Made by a program: the position numbers and the translations under genes. The notes under the pieces are model-generated. The model saw nothing but the letters and a program-made list of their open reading frames with translations, ran no database searches and was not told where the DNA came from. Source: Pontederia crassipes (Eukaryota > Streptophyta > Magnoliopsida > Commelinales > Pontederiaceae). From it: a DNA stretch of 64,000 bases. The DNA lies in contig CM060193.1 in the NCBI GenBank assembly GCA_030549335.1, positions 65,573,646-65,637,645 of the forward strand, written 5' to 3'. Below are positions 48,168 through 60,240 of this stretch, piece after piece (the stretch's first letter is position 1; each line of letters starts with the position of its first letter).

Positions 48168-49319
48168 CCGCTACTATAACAAAATGGCTTCTTGTGGGCG
48201 AACACATCTCGTTCGGCCCATACTAAATGGGCCTTATCTCATCAAATAAGGAAACTGGGATCATACATCAGCTAATGGGTCAAATGTATCACCCATCTCA
48301 TATCGTCCAGTTTAAATATATTTGCAATTGATTTTTTTTTGTACAATTAGTACACAATTAATGTATTTGGACCTTATACGATGGCAATTATATTTAACAA
48401 TTAATTTTAATTTAGAAGATATTAAAATATAACCACATACTCATCAATTAATGATCCACATATGCATATTATCTATAGAAAAAAATATTGTATATTACTT
48501 AACATTACATTAAATTTAGCCATAATCAAAATTCGTTGGTAACAAATGTAAACCCCTCACCTCGTGTTTTATTCTCTTAATTCAATTTTAATGGATGCAA
48601 AGTATATTATGCCGTATCAAGTAATAAATAATGAATAAAATGTTGAACCACGATAATTAATTTATACTTTTATTCATGATTTTCAAACTCTCGAATAAAC
48701 TCGTAAATTGAATCAATTCGGATTTGATAGTAGACTCAAAGCAAATTTGATAGAATCGAATGAAATCAAGTCAACATGTAAGAGTTCACGCTCGAAAAAA
48801 ATATTAATTAATTATTTGATTATATTTTTAGAGTATAATTATAATAAAATGAATTATGCTTTACTTTATACATGTTTATGATAATATTATACTATATAAA
48901 TATATTATAATATACTAAGGATGTATTATTTATACATCATATTACAACTTTTTTAAGATATATGATGCATGAAATGATCTTATTCGTAATAGATAATAAT
49001 ATAAGTTTTCGAATTATTTATATTTTTGTTAAGTAATTTAAATACTCTAAACTTAAATCAAGACAAACACGTCATTGCACTTTATTTACAATCAACTCGG
49101 ATGACTTCGATTTTAAACTCGATCGAGATCGATTTTAGGACTATATTCAAATTTTGAAGATGAGCTAAATCTAATCAAGTCTACTCGATGTTGGGAGGTC
49201 TCATACCTAATTTTGCTCATTTATACTAAAACTTCTTGTGTTATATTTTTATATTTTATAATGTTTATGTAGAATCTACAAGTTTACAAGTAGAGTTTAC
49301 CGGACACAAAATAATTTTA
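48168..49319. other. 5' flank of NEF1 and AT-rich intergenic DNA
   Basis: The part nearest 48170 should be the NEF1 promoter. From 48310 onward the sequence is AT-rich with no gene. Phrases such as CTCGAATAAACTCGTAAATTG near 48690 have the look of old retrotransposon DNA, but no ends are visible. Confidence 0.35.
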
Positions 49320-49936
49320 GATTACACCAATCGTCCCTCAATTTTAGGTCTTGCAATTACTTTGTCTTCAACCTTCAATTTGTAATTAGATTATCCTCCA
49401 ACTTTAATTTTTTTACATGCTTTATTCACTTGACCGATAATAGTCGGTCGTTAGATGCTGATGTGACATAATAAAAAATAAATAAAATATTATAAAAATT
49501 AATAAAATATTCTAAAATTAATAAAAATAAAAAATTGTGGACGACACTATTGTGAGCTCACGCGCTGCCTGTTCGAGAGCTCGCACAGGGGGCGTTGATC
49601 ACCCTTTTCTTCCTCGCTGCATGCGAAGAAGAAAAAGGGGGTGGTGAGGAAGAAAAAGGGGACTGCCCCCCCCCCCTCGCGAGCTTCGGCGTGCAAGCTC
49701 GCATGTTGGTGCCCCTTTTCTTCCTCACCATGCGTGAGGAAGAAAAGCGGGGCCGGGGTCGGTGAGCTCGCATAGGGGCGTTGGCTCCTCTCGCGAGCTC
49801 ACTGGCCCTTTTTATTTTTTATTATTTTTTGTTGTATCACGTCATCAATATAATCTGCTATTATCGGTCAAGGGGATGATGCATGCAAAAAAAATTTCAG
49901 GGATAATCTACTTACAAATTGAAGTTTGAGGATAAT
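49320..49936. mobile_element. MITE-like element with GC-rich core
   Basis: The outer arms are diverged inverted repeats of about 150 bp. The left arm ATTACACCAATCGTCCCTCA pairs with the right end GAGGATAATTCGTGTAATTT. Inside, both arms hold TTGACCGATAATAG and its inverse. The core, 49550-49800, is GC-rich and itself made of repeated, partly inverted CCCTTTTCTTCCTC and GAGGAAGAAAA strings plus a poly-C run. Frames through the core look like chance. The family is not assigned. Confidence 0.65.
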
Positions 49937-51929
49937 TCGTGTAATTTACACATAACTTATTAATTAAAAAGTAATAAAATTTGATTGCAAATAAAAGTAA
50001 TTCAAATTGAAGATAATAAATGAGAACGATACATTCAATTAATATGAGAAAAAGTTAGAGTTCATTGTATCTTGACCATTATCTCTTATCTACGAATTAA
50101 TCAAATAGAGAATTCTTAATATAAATAAATGAATGAAATGTATAGGACTAAAAGATATGAGTATCAAAACAGATTGAAAACTCAATCCACTTTAATCTAC
50201 TTTCAATTAATATGAATGTTGCTCAAAATAAATGACTAAAAAACTTCAAAATATAATTATCTAAGATAGAAGTAAAATTAATTACGTCAAAACCTCTATC
50301 AACTCAAACCTGCTTTATCTAAGTTGTTTTAAATTGTAAACATTTGTTTAATGGCACAGTCGTTGGCAATTAAAACTAGTTTATTAACAAAAATCTAGAA
50401 CATACAGAATTTGACCTAGGTTTGATGGAACTCAATTTGGTCTGACACAATTGATCAAGGAGCCAAAATTAATAAAGGAACCTGTTGACCCGGGTTGCAA
50501 ACACAAGCAATTCTGATATGAATTATTTATCAATTAACATGCAAATTAAATAAAACTAACACAATATATAATTAACTCAAATAGAGAATTAAACATTCAT
50601 CATAATCGTGTTTTCATAAGTCTAAAAAATAAAAAAATGTTGAGGTTTAACATAGTCTTCTTCTAATGATTAAAATTATTTTATAATCGAAAGAATTAAT
50701 ATCAATTTTGAAGGAAAAAATAAAATTGCAAATTATAAATCAAACTCTCGGATGGTTGTTGGTGCCTCTAAGACAAGTCTTGTCCGAGATTGTCTCAAAT
50801 GATCATTCGAATTTTCAAAAATTTTAGTATTCAATTGATTTGTAATGGCTCACCGTAGAACTTTTTCTCTCATTATCTTCGGATAAGGCTTCAAACTTCG
50901 ATATTGTCTCCTCTATGTAGACATGGTACGTTCATATTTATAAGGGTGGTGACTTTTGAGGGTTAAGAATTGATTTTGGAATTCAAATCTGAGTGAAAAA
51001 CTTTTGATAAATCACGATCGTTCGTAAATCTGATATCCGCCCGAGTTTAATTCCACTCGGCTCCGGTCTTGGATGTGAGGCCGAGCTCGAGTCAAACTTG
51101 GCATGTGTGCTTAGATCGATCTGCGAATAATATTATTTTATTAAAAATTGAACTTGAGTCTTCTTTTGACATTGAGTTTCATATTCTTTTGATCCAATTG
51201 TTCGGCACCTTCAAATGATCATCCTAAGAGAAAATAAATGAAAAATGGATAGCTTTGGACTAAAAAATTTTAAAAGAACATAAATAAGAAAATAAATGCA
51301 TTCAACGATAAAAACTATAAAAAAATCAAAATGATGTATATAAAACATCTATAAAAATGCATGCATCAAATTTGTGAAGAAAATACAATAATAAATGCAG
51401 AAGATGTTTCAATGACAATATATAATAATTATAATATTCGGAATAAAGTAAAAATAAGATTACAAACTAAATAATGTGGAATGATAAAATATAAAGAATT
51501 AATTATTTTCACAGTCTTATGTCGCTTGCATAACTACCCATCACTGAGTTATTATTGAAAATTAAAGGATAATATATGAAAATAATTCAACAGATAATGG
51601 ACTAATAAAGGAGTAACTTTTGGAGTAAATAAAATATTATTGCTCGTGTTATTTTAAAAGTTGAAAATTAGGTGGCATATAAACAAGCATACAATTTCAT
51701 ATGGTGTAATAAGAAAATACAAAGATAATGTCTAAAATTGTATGAAAGAACACACCATTACCACTCCCACTAATAACATTATACCATAACATTACACTAC
51801 TAACACACCACTATCACTAACAATATTACACTATAACATATAATCATAACTACCACATCACTATAACTAATTATCCACTAACTCATACATAATTAATTTC
51901 ATTCTCCCTCCATTTAGAAAATGATGAGG
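49937..51929. other. AT-rich DNA next to the copia remnant
   Basis: No gene is supported. The stretch 50750-51200 is less AT-rich and could be part of a retrotransposon LTR or leader, but no repeat partner is seen. The stretch 51740-51880 is rich in short CACTA/CATTAC-like and ACCAC strings and lies beyond the copia RNase H end. Confidence 0.3.
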
Positions 51930-53148
51930 AAAATATTTTTGAATCACATTTCATCACTCTCTCTTGATTAAAAACTATTGACTCAAAGTAATTGTGTGAA
52001 AAGTATATGCTTTCGAATAAAAAGAGCTTTATTGAACAAAATTGACATTTATTCATCTCTGTCACAAAATTTCAATTTGATTTCTTCGTCCTCTACTAAG
52101 AATGATGATGTATGTCAATATGTTTAGTTCGCTCCTGCATAATTAAATTCTTAGTCATTACAGTTGTTGAATTGTTATCACAAAAAATAATTATTGCTTG
52201 ATCCTATGTTTATTGGAGATCCAGTGAAAAAACTTTTTAACCATATTGCTCAACATGCAATAGTTGTAGAAATAATAGACTCTACTTCAAAAGATAGAGA
52301 GCTATAGTTGCTTGCTTTTTCAACCACCATGATATTGTTCCTGATATAAAATTAAAAACACTTATTGAAATATTTTTTCTATCATTCAAAGAGCCCAGTC
52401 ACTACCAATAAAACCAAACAACTTAAAAATTTTGAAACTTTAAAACATCAAACACCAAAATACATCATGTCAGCAACACAACCTAGGATGTGTTTGCCTG
52501 CTATAAGATGATGTTTTGATGAGGAATGTATAAATGGATATAAAATTAACATAAAACAAATATGATATTTTGTAAGCCAAATAAATTAAGTCACCAATCA
52601 AACTTCTAAATATTTTTTATCATTGTAACTCGTGCCATCATGAAGTCTTAACTCCTCATTCACATTTATGAATTTTAGTATCAACTTTGTAATTAAGCAT
52701 ATTAAATATGTTCAGTAGATCATTAGTATATTTCTTTTGAGAAATTAATTTGCCATCACTAATTTGCTTCACTTTCATACCAACAAAAACAGTTCAATAG
52801 TTTCAAATATGTCATTTCAAAATTCATCATCATTAAAATTATACATAAGTAATTAAGAAGATTTCATATAGAGAATATCATTAACATAAAGACAAATTAT
52901 AGTAAATTCAGCTATTTTTTCTTTCAACTAGAATACTGACTCAATTTTAATTCTGTGAAGACCATTGTTAATGAAAATGACTCAATCTTATTATACCACA
53001 AGTGAGGAGCTTGCTTTAAGTCATATAAAGACATTCTTAATTTTTAAATTTTGTCTTCCTTATCATTGATAATAAAGTCTTATGATTGACTGACATAAAT
53101 ATTTACATTCAAATCATCATTTAAAATGGACGATTTTATATCAAATTG
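51930..53148 (-). pseudogene. Decayed Ty1/copia pol, 3' part (RT to RNase H)
   Basis: Minus-strand translation in broken frames shows copia landmarks in the correct order. QFDIKSSILNDDLNVNIYV near 53145 corresponds to the RT 'LDVKSAFLNG' region, then YDLKQAPHLWYNKI near 53015, and LYVNDIL near 52900 (the YVDD catalytic box, here YVND). KLFGFIGSDWAL near 52430, an RNase H region with SWWLKKQATIAL, and TKHIDIHHH near 52125 follow. Many stops and at least one frameshift are present, so it is dead. Its 5' continuation lies beyond two CACTA insertions at 54931-55051 and 59007-60240. No LTRs were matched. Confidence 0.85.
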
Positions 53149-54930
53149 CACTACAAGAAAATTGTCATTTTCTGACGGTCAATTTTCGACGGATAGAAAT
53201 TCGTCGTAATTTACGACGGAATTTTCGACGGTTACAATCGTCTGAAATGAAAATAATAAATTATGTAATTTATTATTTTATTATTTTATTTTTCGACGAT
53301 TATGAATGTCGATATTTTCGACGGAATTTTCGACGATTACAATCGTCTGAAATGAAAATAATAAATTATACAATTTGTTATATTATTATTTTATTTATCA
53401 ACGATTAGGAACGTCGATATTTTCGACAGATATCTATCCGCCACAAATTCCGACGAAATTTTCGACGGTTACAACCGTCAAAAATGAAAATAATAATTTC
53501 TGTAATTTATTATATTATTATTTTATTTTTTGATGATTCGGAACGTCGATATTTCTAATGGATATCTATACGCCGCAATTGTCGACGGTCCTGACCATCG
53601 GTAAATGTATAATAATATAATATAAAGAGTATTTTTATTAATATAATTAGCAATAGTCCAAACTGTCGCAATTTTTTACGGGTCCAATCGTCAGTAATAA
53701 TTAGCGATAGTTCAAATCATCGGTAATAATTAGCGACATTTCAAGCCATTGATAAAATAAAAAATAAATATTATATATAACTATATATAGTATTTTATAT
53801 TTATAATTAAATAATTTGCGATGGTTAGACCGTCGATAACTTTAAAAATAATTAATATCATATTCGTATATATCATGATAATATATATTATTAATATTTG
53901 CTAAGTTTTCGACGGTCAGAGCCGTTGATAATTAAAATTTCACTATCCCCTTTTATTTTTCATTTTCCCGCTTTCTCATTTTTTCACCTATATATATATA
54001 TATAATCTTCCCCACTATTTATTTCCCCCTCTCCTCTCCCTCTCCCTGTCGGCGAGCCTCTCCCGACCGGGCGATAGACATCGATGGCCGACGACGTCCC
54101 TCCCTCTTCTCTCTCTCTCTCTCTTCTCTCTTCTCTCTCTCCAGCCCGGACCGTCAGGCGACCGGATCCAGCAGCCAGCGGCCGGATCCAACAGTCGGCG
54201 GACGATCCAGGGCGGATCAGCCACTGGCCGCTGAAACCAACCTCCTGACGGTCGGATCGGATCTAGCCGCGGGTGGCCGGGTTCGGCAGCTGGCTGCCAA
54301 ATTCGGCCGCCAGCAGCCTATCTGGCTGTCGAATTTGGCCGCGGGCGCCAGATCGGCCGCCTACAGTCCGGATCTGGCCGTGGGCGTCGGATCGGTCACC
54401 TGGTGGCCGGATCTCGCCGCAGACAGCCAAATCCATCGCCGGCTGCCAGATTCGATCGTTGACGGTAGCCTAACTTTTTTATATTAAAAAAATTCTTTGT
54501 GCGGTTGCAACCACCGAAATTTTCGACGGTCGATGTGAGACCACCGAAAGTTTGGATGATTGCTATCCCCGATATTTGCGGCGGACGTCGCGATCGTCGA
54601 AAGTTTCGGCAGTCGTCGCGACCATCGAAAGTTTTGGCAGTCGCGACCGCCGAAGTTTCGACGATTTTGTCGACCGCCGCAAATATCGGCAGTCGTGACC
54701 GTCGAAACTTTCGGCGGTTTTGCGACCGCCGAAAGTTTGACGGTCGTGACCACCGGATTTTCGTCAAAACTTGCAACATTTTTTTTCAACCATCGCAAAT
54801 CAATTTGCGATGACCATTTTTCGGACGAATCAATTCTGTCAAAAAAACCGTCGAAAATGTGATTTTTGACGATTTTTCGGGAAATTAGAGACGGTCGAAA
54901 CTGTTTGTAATTTCCACTTTTCTTGTAGTG
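53149..54930. mobile_element. Non-autonomous CACTA transposon A
   Basis: Starts CACTACAAGAAAATTG and ends in the inverse of CACTACAAGAAAAGTGG, with a 3-bp TTG duplication on each side (53146-53148 and 54931-54933), as expected for the CACTA (En/Spm) group. The left subterminal region has about three copies of a roughly 100-130 bp unit carrying TTTTCGACGGTTACAATCGT. The right subterminal region is packed with CGACCGCCGAAAGTTT-type motifs. The centre (54026-54480) is GC-rich with CCGGATC/GGCCG repeats. No transposase is seen, so it would depend on a helper. It interrupts the copia RT region. Confidence 0.92.
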
Positions 54931-55051
54931 TTGATAAACATGTAATTACAATTGAACAACTAAATTTAGAAATAATATCATTATTACAAAATGAGCAACA
55001 TGAGAAAAAGGTTTTTTTTTTCAAAATATGTACCTTGTTGCTACGCATAAA
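54931..55051 (-). pseudogene. Copia RT fragment between two CACTA elements
   Basis: About 120 bases of host copia sequence lie between the two CACTA elements. Read on the minus strand it precedes the RT piece QFDIKSS and follows the piece at 59007-59160. It is too decayed to align residue by residue, so the assignment rests on position and reading direction. Confidence 0.6.
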
Positions 55052-56289
55052 CACTACAAGAAATCACCTATATGCGATGGGCAATTCTGACGAATAGAAT
55101 TCCTTCGTATTTTCTGACGACATTTGTGACGGATTGAAAAAACCTTCTGAAATGCTGAAGATCAAAATTTCCTTCGCTACTACGGATGACAAATTCTCAT
55201 TGGTAAATTATCGACGGGCCCACCACCCTTCATTGTCACTGACAGATTTAAATTCGTCGATAATTCCGAAAGAATCACACATCGATAATTAATTTTATAA
55301 TAATATATGTGTAATTTAATATCAATATGTGCTTAATATTTTATTATTTTCACTACCGATGGGCCTAGCCTTCGGAATTACCGATGAACATGAATCCGTC
55401 GGTAATTCCAAAGATCAGGCCCATTGATAATTAATTTTATAATGCTATATATGTAATATTATCATTATTTTATTTTTCTCATAATTGTCTTTAATATTTT
55501 ACCTTTTTACTCATTTCCTGTAATATATTTATAGATATAGAATATAGATTTCAAATATTTTGAATATAAAATAGATAAAATTAATAAAATTAAATCATGT
55601 TAACTTACTACCCAAGATATAATTAATTTTAATCATAGTATATATTACTAATTCTAATCATAATATAAATTAGTTAATCATAAGTACAACTTTGTGCTTT
55701 ACCTCTTATTCATAAAAAAATATTTGAAAAATTACATTTAAAATTTTTGAATGATAAGTATTCGAAGTTTTAATAATTCATTTATTCTTTATCTAATTAT
55801 ATGTAATGCTATTATTAAGATATGTAATATGGACAATATGTACACATATTGAATAACATAAGTACTATATGTACATTAACATTATGAAATTAAGATATAT
55901 AATATTAAGATACATGTGACAGTGTCTTTTATACTATGTATTTTTTTATATTTTAAAGGGTCATATGTGATTTATAAAAAAGTTCATCATTATTTATAAA
56001 ATTAGTTATAAATTTTATTTATTAAGTTACTTTTTTTAATTGTGAAATGTCAATTTCATCTTTATTATCTTATAACAGGAAATGTTAAAATTTTAGTGAA
56101 TATTAAAATTTATCTATTTTATATTATAAATTTATTTATAATCTATATTCTATATCTATAAATATATTTAAAAAATGAGTAAAAAAGATAAAAAAAAGTT
56201 GTTTTATGAAAAAAATAAAAATAATGATAACTTATTTAATGATATTATTTATTAGTGCATTAAGAAAAGAATATAAGTAAATGTTGAAA

Positions 56290-57120
56290 AATAGATATGT
56301 ACTATAAACATTGATAATAAATAATATTATTTTAATTAACGACGGGTAAATTCTTCAAAATTACCGATGAATTTGTCTGTCAGTAATTAAAATAATATTA
56401 TTTAAATAAATGTTTATAATATAATATACTATGTTCCATTATTTATAATATTTATAATATAATATATTAATGTTTAATGATAATATATTATATATAAATA
56501 TTGATAATAAATAATATTATTATAACTACTGATGGGTACATACTTCAGTTGATAATTCCGAAGGATTTGTCCATTGGTAATTAAAATAATATTATTTAAA
56601 TTAATGTTTATAATATAATACATACTATGTTCCATTATTTATAATATTTATAATATAATATTATTAATGTTTATAATCATATATATATTTATACACAAAA
56701 ATTAAAACTAATATATATAATATTATTAATGTTTAATGATAATATCTTATATATAAACATTAATAATAAATAATATTATAATAATTACCAATGGATATAT
56801 CCTTCGCGATTACTGACGGGTATGAATCTGTCGGTAATTTAAAAGGAAATACTTGAAGGTAATTGACATAATATTATTTAAATCAATGTTTATAATATAA
56901 TACATACTATCTTCCATTATTTAGAATATTAATAATTACAATCATATATATATTTATACATATAAATTAATATTATTACATATAATATTATTAATGTTTA
57001 ATGATAATGTCTTATATAAAAATATTGATAAAAAATAATATTATTTTAATTATCGATAAGTATATCCTTCGAAATTATCGACGGATCCGTCAGTAATTTC
57101 GAAGGAAATACTCGTCGGTA
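56290..57120. repeat. Internal tandem repeat array of CACTA B
   Basis: Four diverged units, each with ATTGATAATAAATAATATTA then a GACGGGTA/ATCCTTCG segment and GTAATTAAAATAATATTATT, begin near 56305, 56490, 56757 and 57020. Spacing is about 185-270 bp. This AT-rich array carries the CGACGG/CTTCGGAATT motifs shared with the element ends. Confidence 0.75.
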
Positions 57121-57789
57121 CGTTTAATTTCTCACCGCCCCTCCCGCCTAACTTTTCCTCTCTCTCCCTGTATCTCATCATGCGGGCCTCTCCCTATCTC
57201 TCAAATTCGATCTCTCCCTCTCTCCTCTCCCGCGTTACCTCTGTTTGTCCCCCAACTCTAGCGACCACCGACGACCGGCTGTCTCCGGCTCCACGACTCC
57301 TGCTTTGGCCTCTCTCTCCGTCCACTCTCTCTATCGACTTCGGCTGCATGACGACAACCGGATTCGACTGCTCTCAGGTTGGATCAGACACGTGCAACTA
57401 GAACCAGCCTATAGATGGCCGGATTTGGTGCCCGTTGTCATTCTCGGCTCGCAGCCGACTGAATCCCATGCTCATGGTCAGTTTCGACTTGCAGGCGGCT
57501 TTATCCGGCGCCTGCGACCGACCGCCTGCCACGCCCCTTCACCCTTGTCTCCCACTTCGTGTATCTCTATCTTTCAGCTCTGACGACCTCCCACGATACC
57601 AGCTCTGACCGACCTCCCCTTCTCTCCTCCCTCTCTCTCTCGGCTTCGGTTGCAAGATTTCTTTTTCTCTAAACAAAATCGGCTGATGGTCGAATCTGAT
57701 TGTCGGATTTGATCACTGGCATTCCATTTTTTGATATTTTAAATAATATATACGATGAGAGTTACCGTCAAAAATACGTCGGAATAGTC

Positions 57790-58063
57790 GAAAACTCCTT
57801 CGCGTCTCAAACCTGCGACGCTAGAGAGACGCCAATAGTGTCACCATAGCGTCGACACAAGCTGCGGCTCTCGTTAGGCACTAGGTAGACGCTATTGAGT
57901 GTCTACTGTGACGCTAAAATATCACTCACTTAATCAACCATCATAATCTCATGATTAAGTATATAATAATATATGCATAATTAAGATATTACATGTATTA
58001 TATGTATGGATAACATAAATAATATAGGTAACAAATTATATATTTAGGAACACTCTTATCATG

Positions 58064-58097
<34 letters not shown>

Positions 58098-58569
58098 GTG
58101 TAATTAATACATATATATGTTGATAATACGCTATTGATAATATGTTGATAATCATGTAATTAATACTAATATAATATTTAATGAATTTATTGATTGACAT
58201 ATAATATATATAATATATAGTGTTTAAATATAAAATAAATAGCGAGATAAATGTATGCAAGTTATGAGTAACACAGTAGCGTCTCAATAGCGTCTCCTCA
58301 CTTTGAGACGCCATATAACCCTGAACGGCGCTAGGTGCTGCCGCGCATTTACGGTTCATGGCGCGGAATAATAGCGTCTATATAGCGTTTCGATTGCGTT
58401 AGAATTAACGTCAATTCACTAAATAGCTAAGGAGACGCTATCGAGAGGCAAGTAGCGTCTGATACTGGTGACGCGAAGTAGACGCTATATAGGCACTAGT
58501 GGCGTCTATATAGCGTCACGATTTTTTGCGGCGCTACCTTGCGTCGTTAAGCGCCCATTTTCTTCTAGT
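57790..58569. mobile_element. Partial CACTA-like element C inside element B
   Basis: The right end reads GCGCCCATTTTCTTCTAGTG, the inverse of a CACTAGAAGAAAATGG terminus. Both sides of an AT-rich middle (57910-58270) carry many copies of TAGCGTCT/AGACGCTA, a subterminal motif different from the CGACGG motif of A and B. No matching left terminus is found, so it is truncated or was never complete. Direct copies of TTTCTCTAAACAAAATC and following bases lie on both sides (57664 and 58570). Confidence 0.7.
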
Positions 58570-59006
58570 GTTTCTCTAAACAAAATCAGCTGATGGTCGA
58601 ATCTGATTGTCGAATTTGACCAATGGCATTCCATTTTTTATATTTATCGTCAAAAAGACGTCAGAATAGTCGATAGGAACTCTCCCGGCGAAACGTTCGA
58701 TGGGTTCCAGCCATCGTTTCGAGGGTCCACCTCTCTTGAAACTTTTGACGATTTTGAGGGGAGTTGTACCCTCAAAACTTTCGGGTTATTTCTGTCAGAA
58801 GTTTCAAGGGGCTTTTCCCCTTCAAAAGTTTCTACGAAAAAAATCGTCGGAAGCCGTTTGATCTACACCGTCAGTAAGTCGTTAGCATAGAGCAATTTTC
58901 TGAGGGGCACCAAATCGAAAAATCCATCGTAAATGTGTTTTTCCAACGGATATAGTGAGTTTTTCGACGAAAAATTTCATCGGTAATTGACAAAATTCTT
59001 GTAGTG

Positions 59007-60240
59007 TAAGCTTTTGTTACTATATGCTTTCATCTGCGTGATAGTTTTAAACTTTCATTTTAAATCAATCACATTTTTATTGTCAGGTAAAGCAACTAAT
59101 TCTCATATTTGATTTCTTTCAATAGATATCATTTCTTTTTCCATTGCATTGTGTCACTCTTTCTCTTCATTGTTTTCTTCAAACATGTTGGATTCGAGAC
59201 AAATAAAGTAAATTGACAATAATCATATTTTTTTTTGTAAAAAGTGAAACTTCCTTGACGAAGAATGAGGTGAATTCTCTATTGAAGATGTATAGTTATC
59301 ATTATCTTGATTCACTAGAATTGGTGCAATACCTTTTCAAATGTTTACAATATCTTTTCACATGTTTATGTAGGAAACTCAATTTGATATTTCTTTAATC
59401 AAATATAACATTTCTTACTTTGGTAATAGACTAATAGAAGGATTATACAATTGATAAACTTTGTATTGAACGGAATAACCAACAAAAATATATTTGTTGA
59501 ACTTGTGACAAAGTTTTTGACTAATTTTCAAAGCATATGTAGTGCATTAAAAATTTTCAAATGACTTACTTTCGATTTGCTATATTTCCATGATTCAAAT
59601 AAAGTCTGATTTTACATTATTTTTGTGAAGAAATATTCAATAAATATATTGTAATTGCAATTATTTTTATCCAAAAGTGTTACTAACTTTTTTCTCCATT
59701 AACAAATTTCTTTTCATTTTCACAATTGTTTAACTTTTTCCGTTCGGTAGTACTATTTGTTGTGGTGTCTATGGAGCTATAATATATTTGTCTTTAAATT
59801 CTTTGTTATTCACAAAGAATGATTAAATTCATTTAATAATAATCATCACATCTATTTGTGTGCAAAATTTTTGTTCATAACTACTTTCATTTTTCACCAT
59901 AATCTTTAACCTTTTGAACACATCAATTGGATCGTATTTTTGCATAAAAGATATAGTCATTCGGGCAAGAATAATCATAAAAAATAAATAATGTAAAATA
60001 TTGATTATCACTAAAAAAATTTGTTTGCATAAGCCCACGTGGATCATTTCAATAGGGTTTTGCTTTAGACCTTCGAGTTGAGATAACCCTGATTTGATTT
60101 AGTATAGATGTGATTCTATTGCAATTGCCTTTTTGGTAGGCTACTAATTTACTAAAGATAAATAACTAATTCAGATAAACCGATCGACTTCATGAACTTT
60201 GAAGATAAGTAATTAAGTATTTCATGTGTTCTCTTATTCA
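59007..60240 (-). pseudogene. Decayed Ty1/copia pol, 5' part (integrase to RT)
   Basis: Minus-strand frames show, near 59150-59030, W-x-AMEKEMISIERN followed by ELVALPDNKNVIDLK, the start of the copia RT (usual form W..AM..E...I..N.TWELV.LP). Near 60045-59829 lies an integrase segment beginning IHVGLCKQ with YLFFMIILARMTISFMQKY and VFKRLKIMVKNESSY, the integrase core pattern. Stops and frameshifts are frequent. The order integrase then RT, reading leftward, agrees with a single minus-strand copia element continued at 54931-55051 and 51930-53148. Confidence 0.8.

Larger units (their letters stand above)
55052..59006. mobile_element. Non-autonomous CACTA transposon B, composite
   Basis: Starts CACTACAAGAAATCACC and ends in the inverse of CACTACAAGAATTTTG. 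The flanking triplets are AAA and TAA, a target duplication with one change. Architecture parallels element A: GACGG/CGATGG subterminal motifs, an AT-rich repeat array (56290-57120), then a CT-rich and GC-rich block (57130-57660). No transposase frame is seen. About 900 bp inside (57660-58680) consists of a direct duplication enclosing part of a different CACTA-like element. It sits in the copia RT start region, so the copia copy is older. Confidence 0.85.

Noticed and set aside
54015..54862. Frames of up to 127 codons inside CACTA element A
   Set aside because: They follow subterminal repeat units (CGACCGCCGAAAG) in several frames at once, which is typical of repeat DNA and not of a gene.
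57180..57583. Two overlapping frames in the GC-rich block of CACTA element B
   Set aside because: No protein family is recognised, and the overlap of two frames with CT-rich simple sequence argues for chance.
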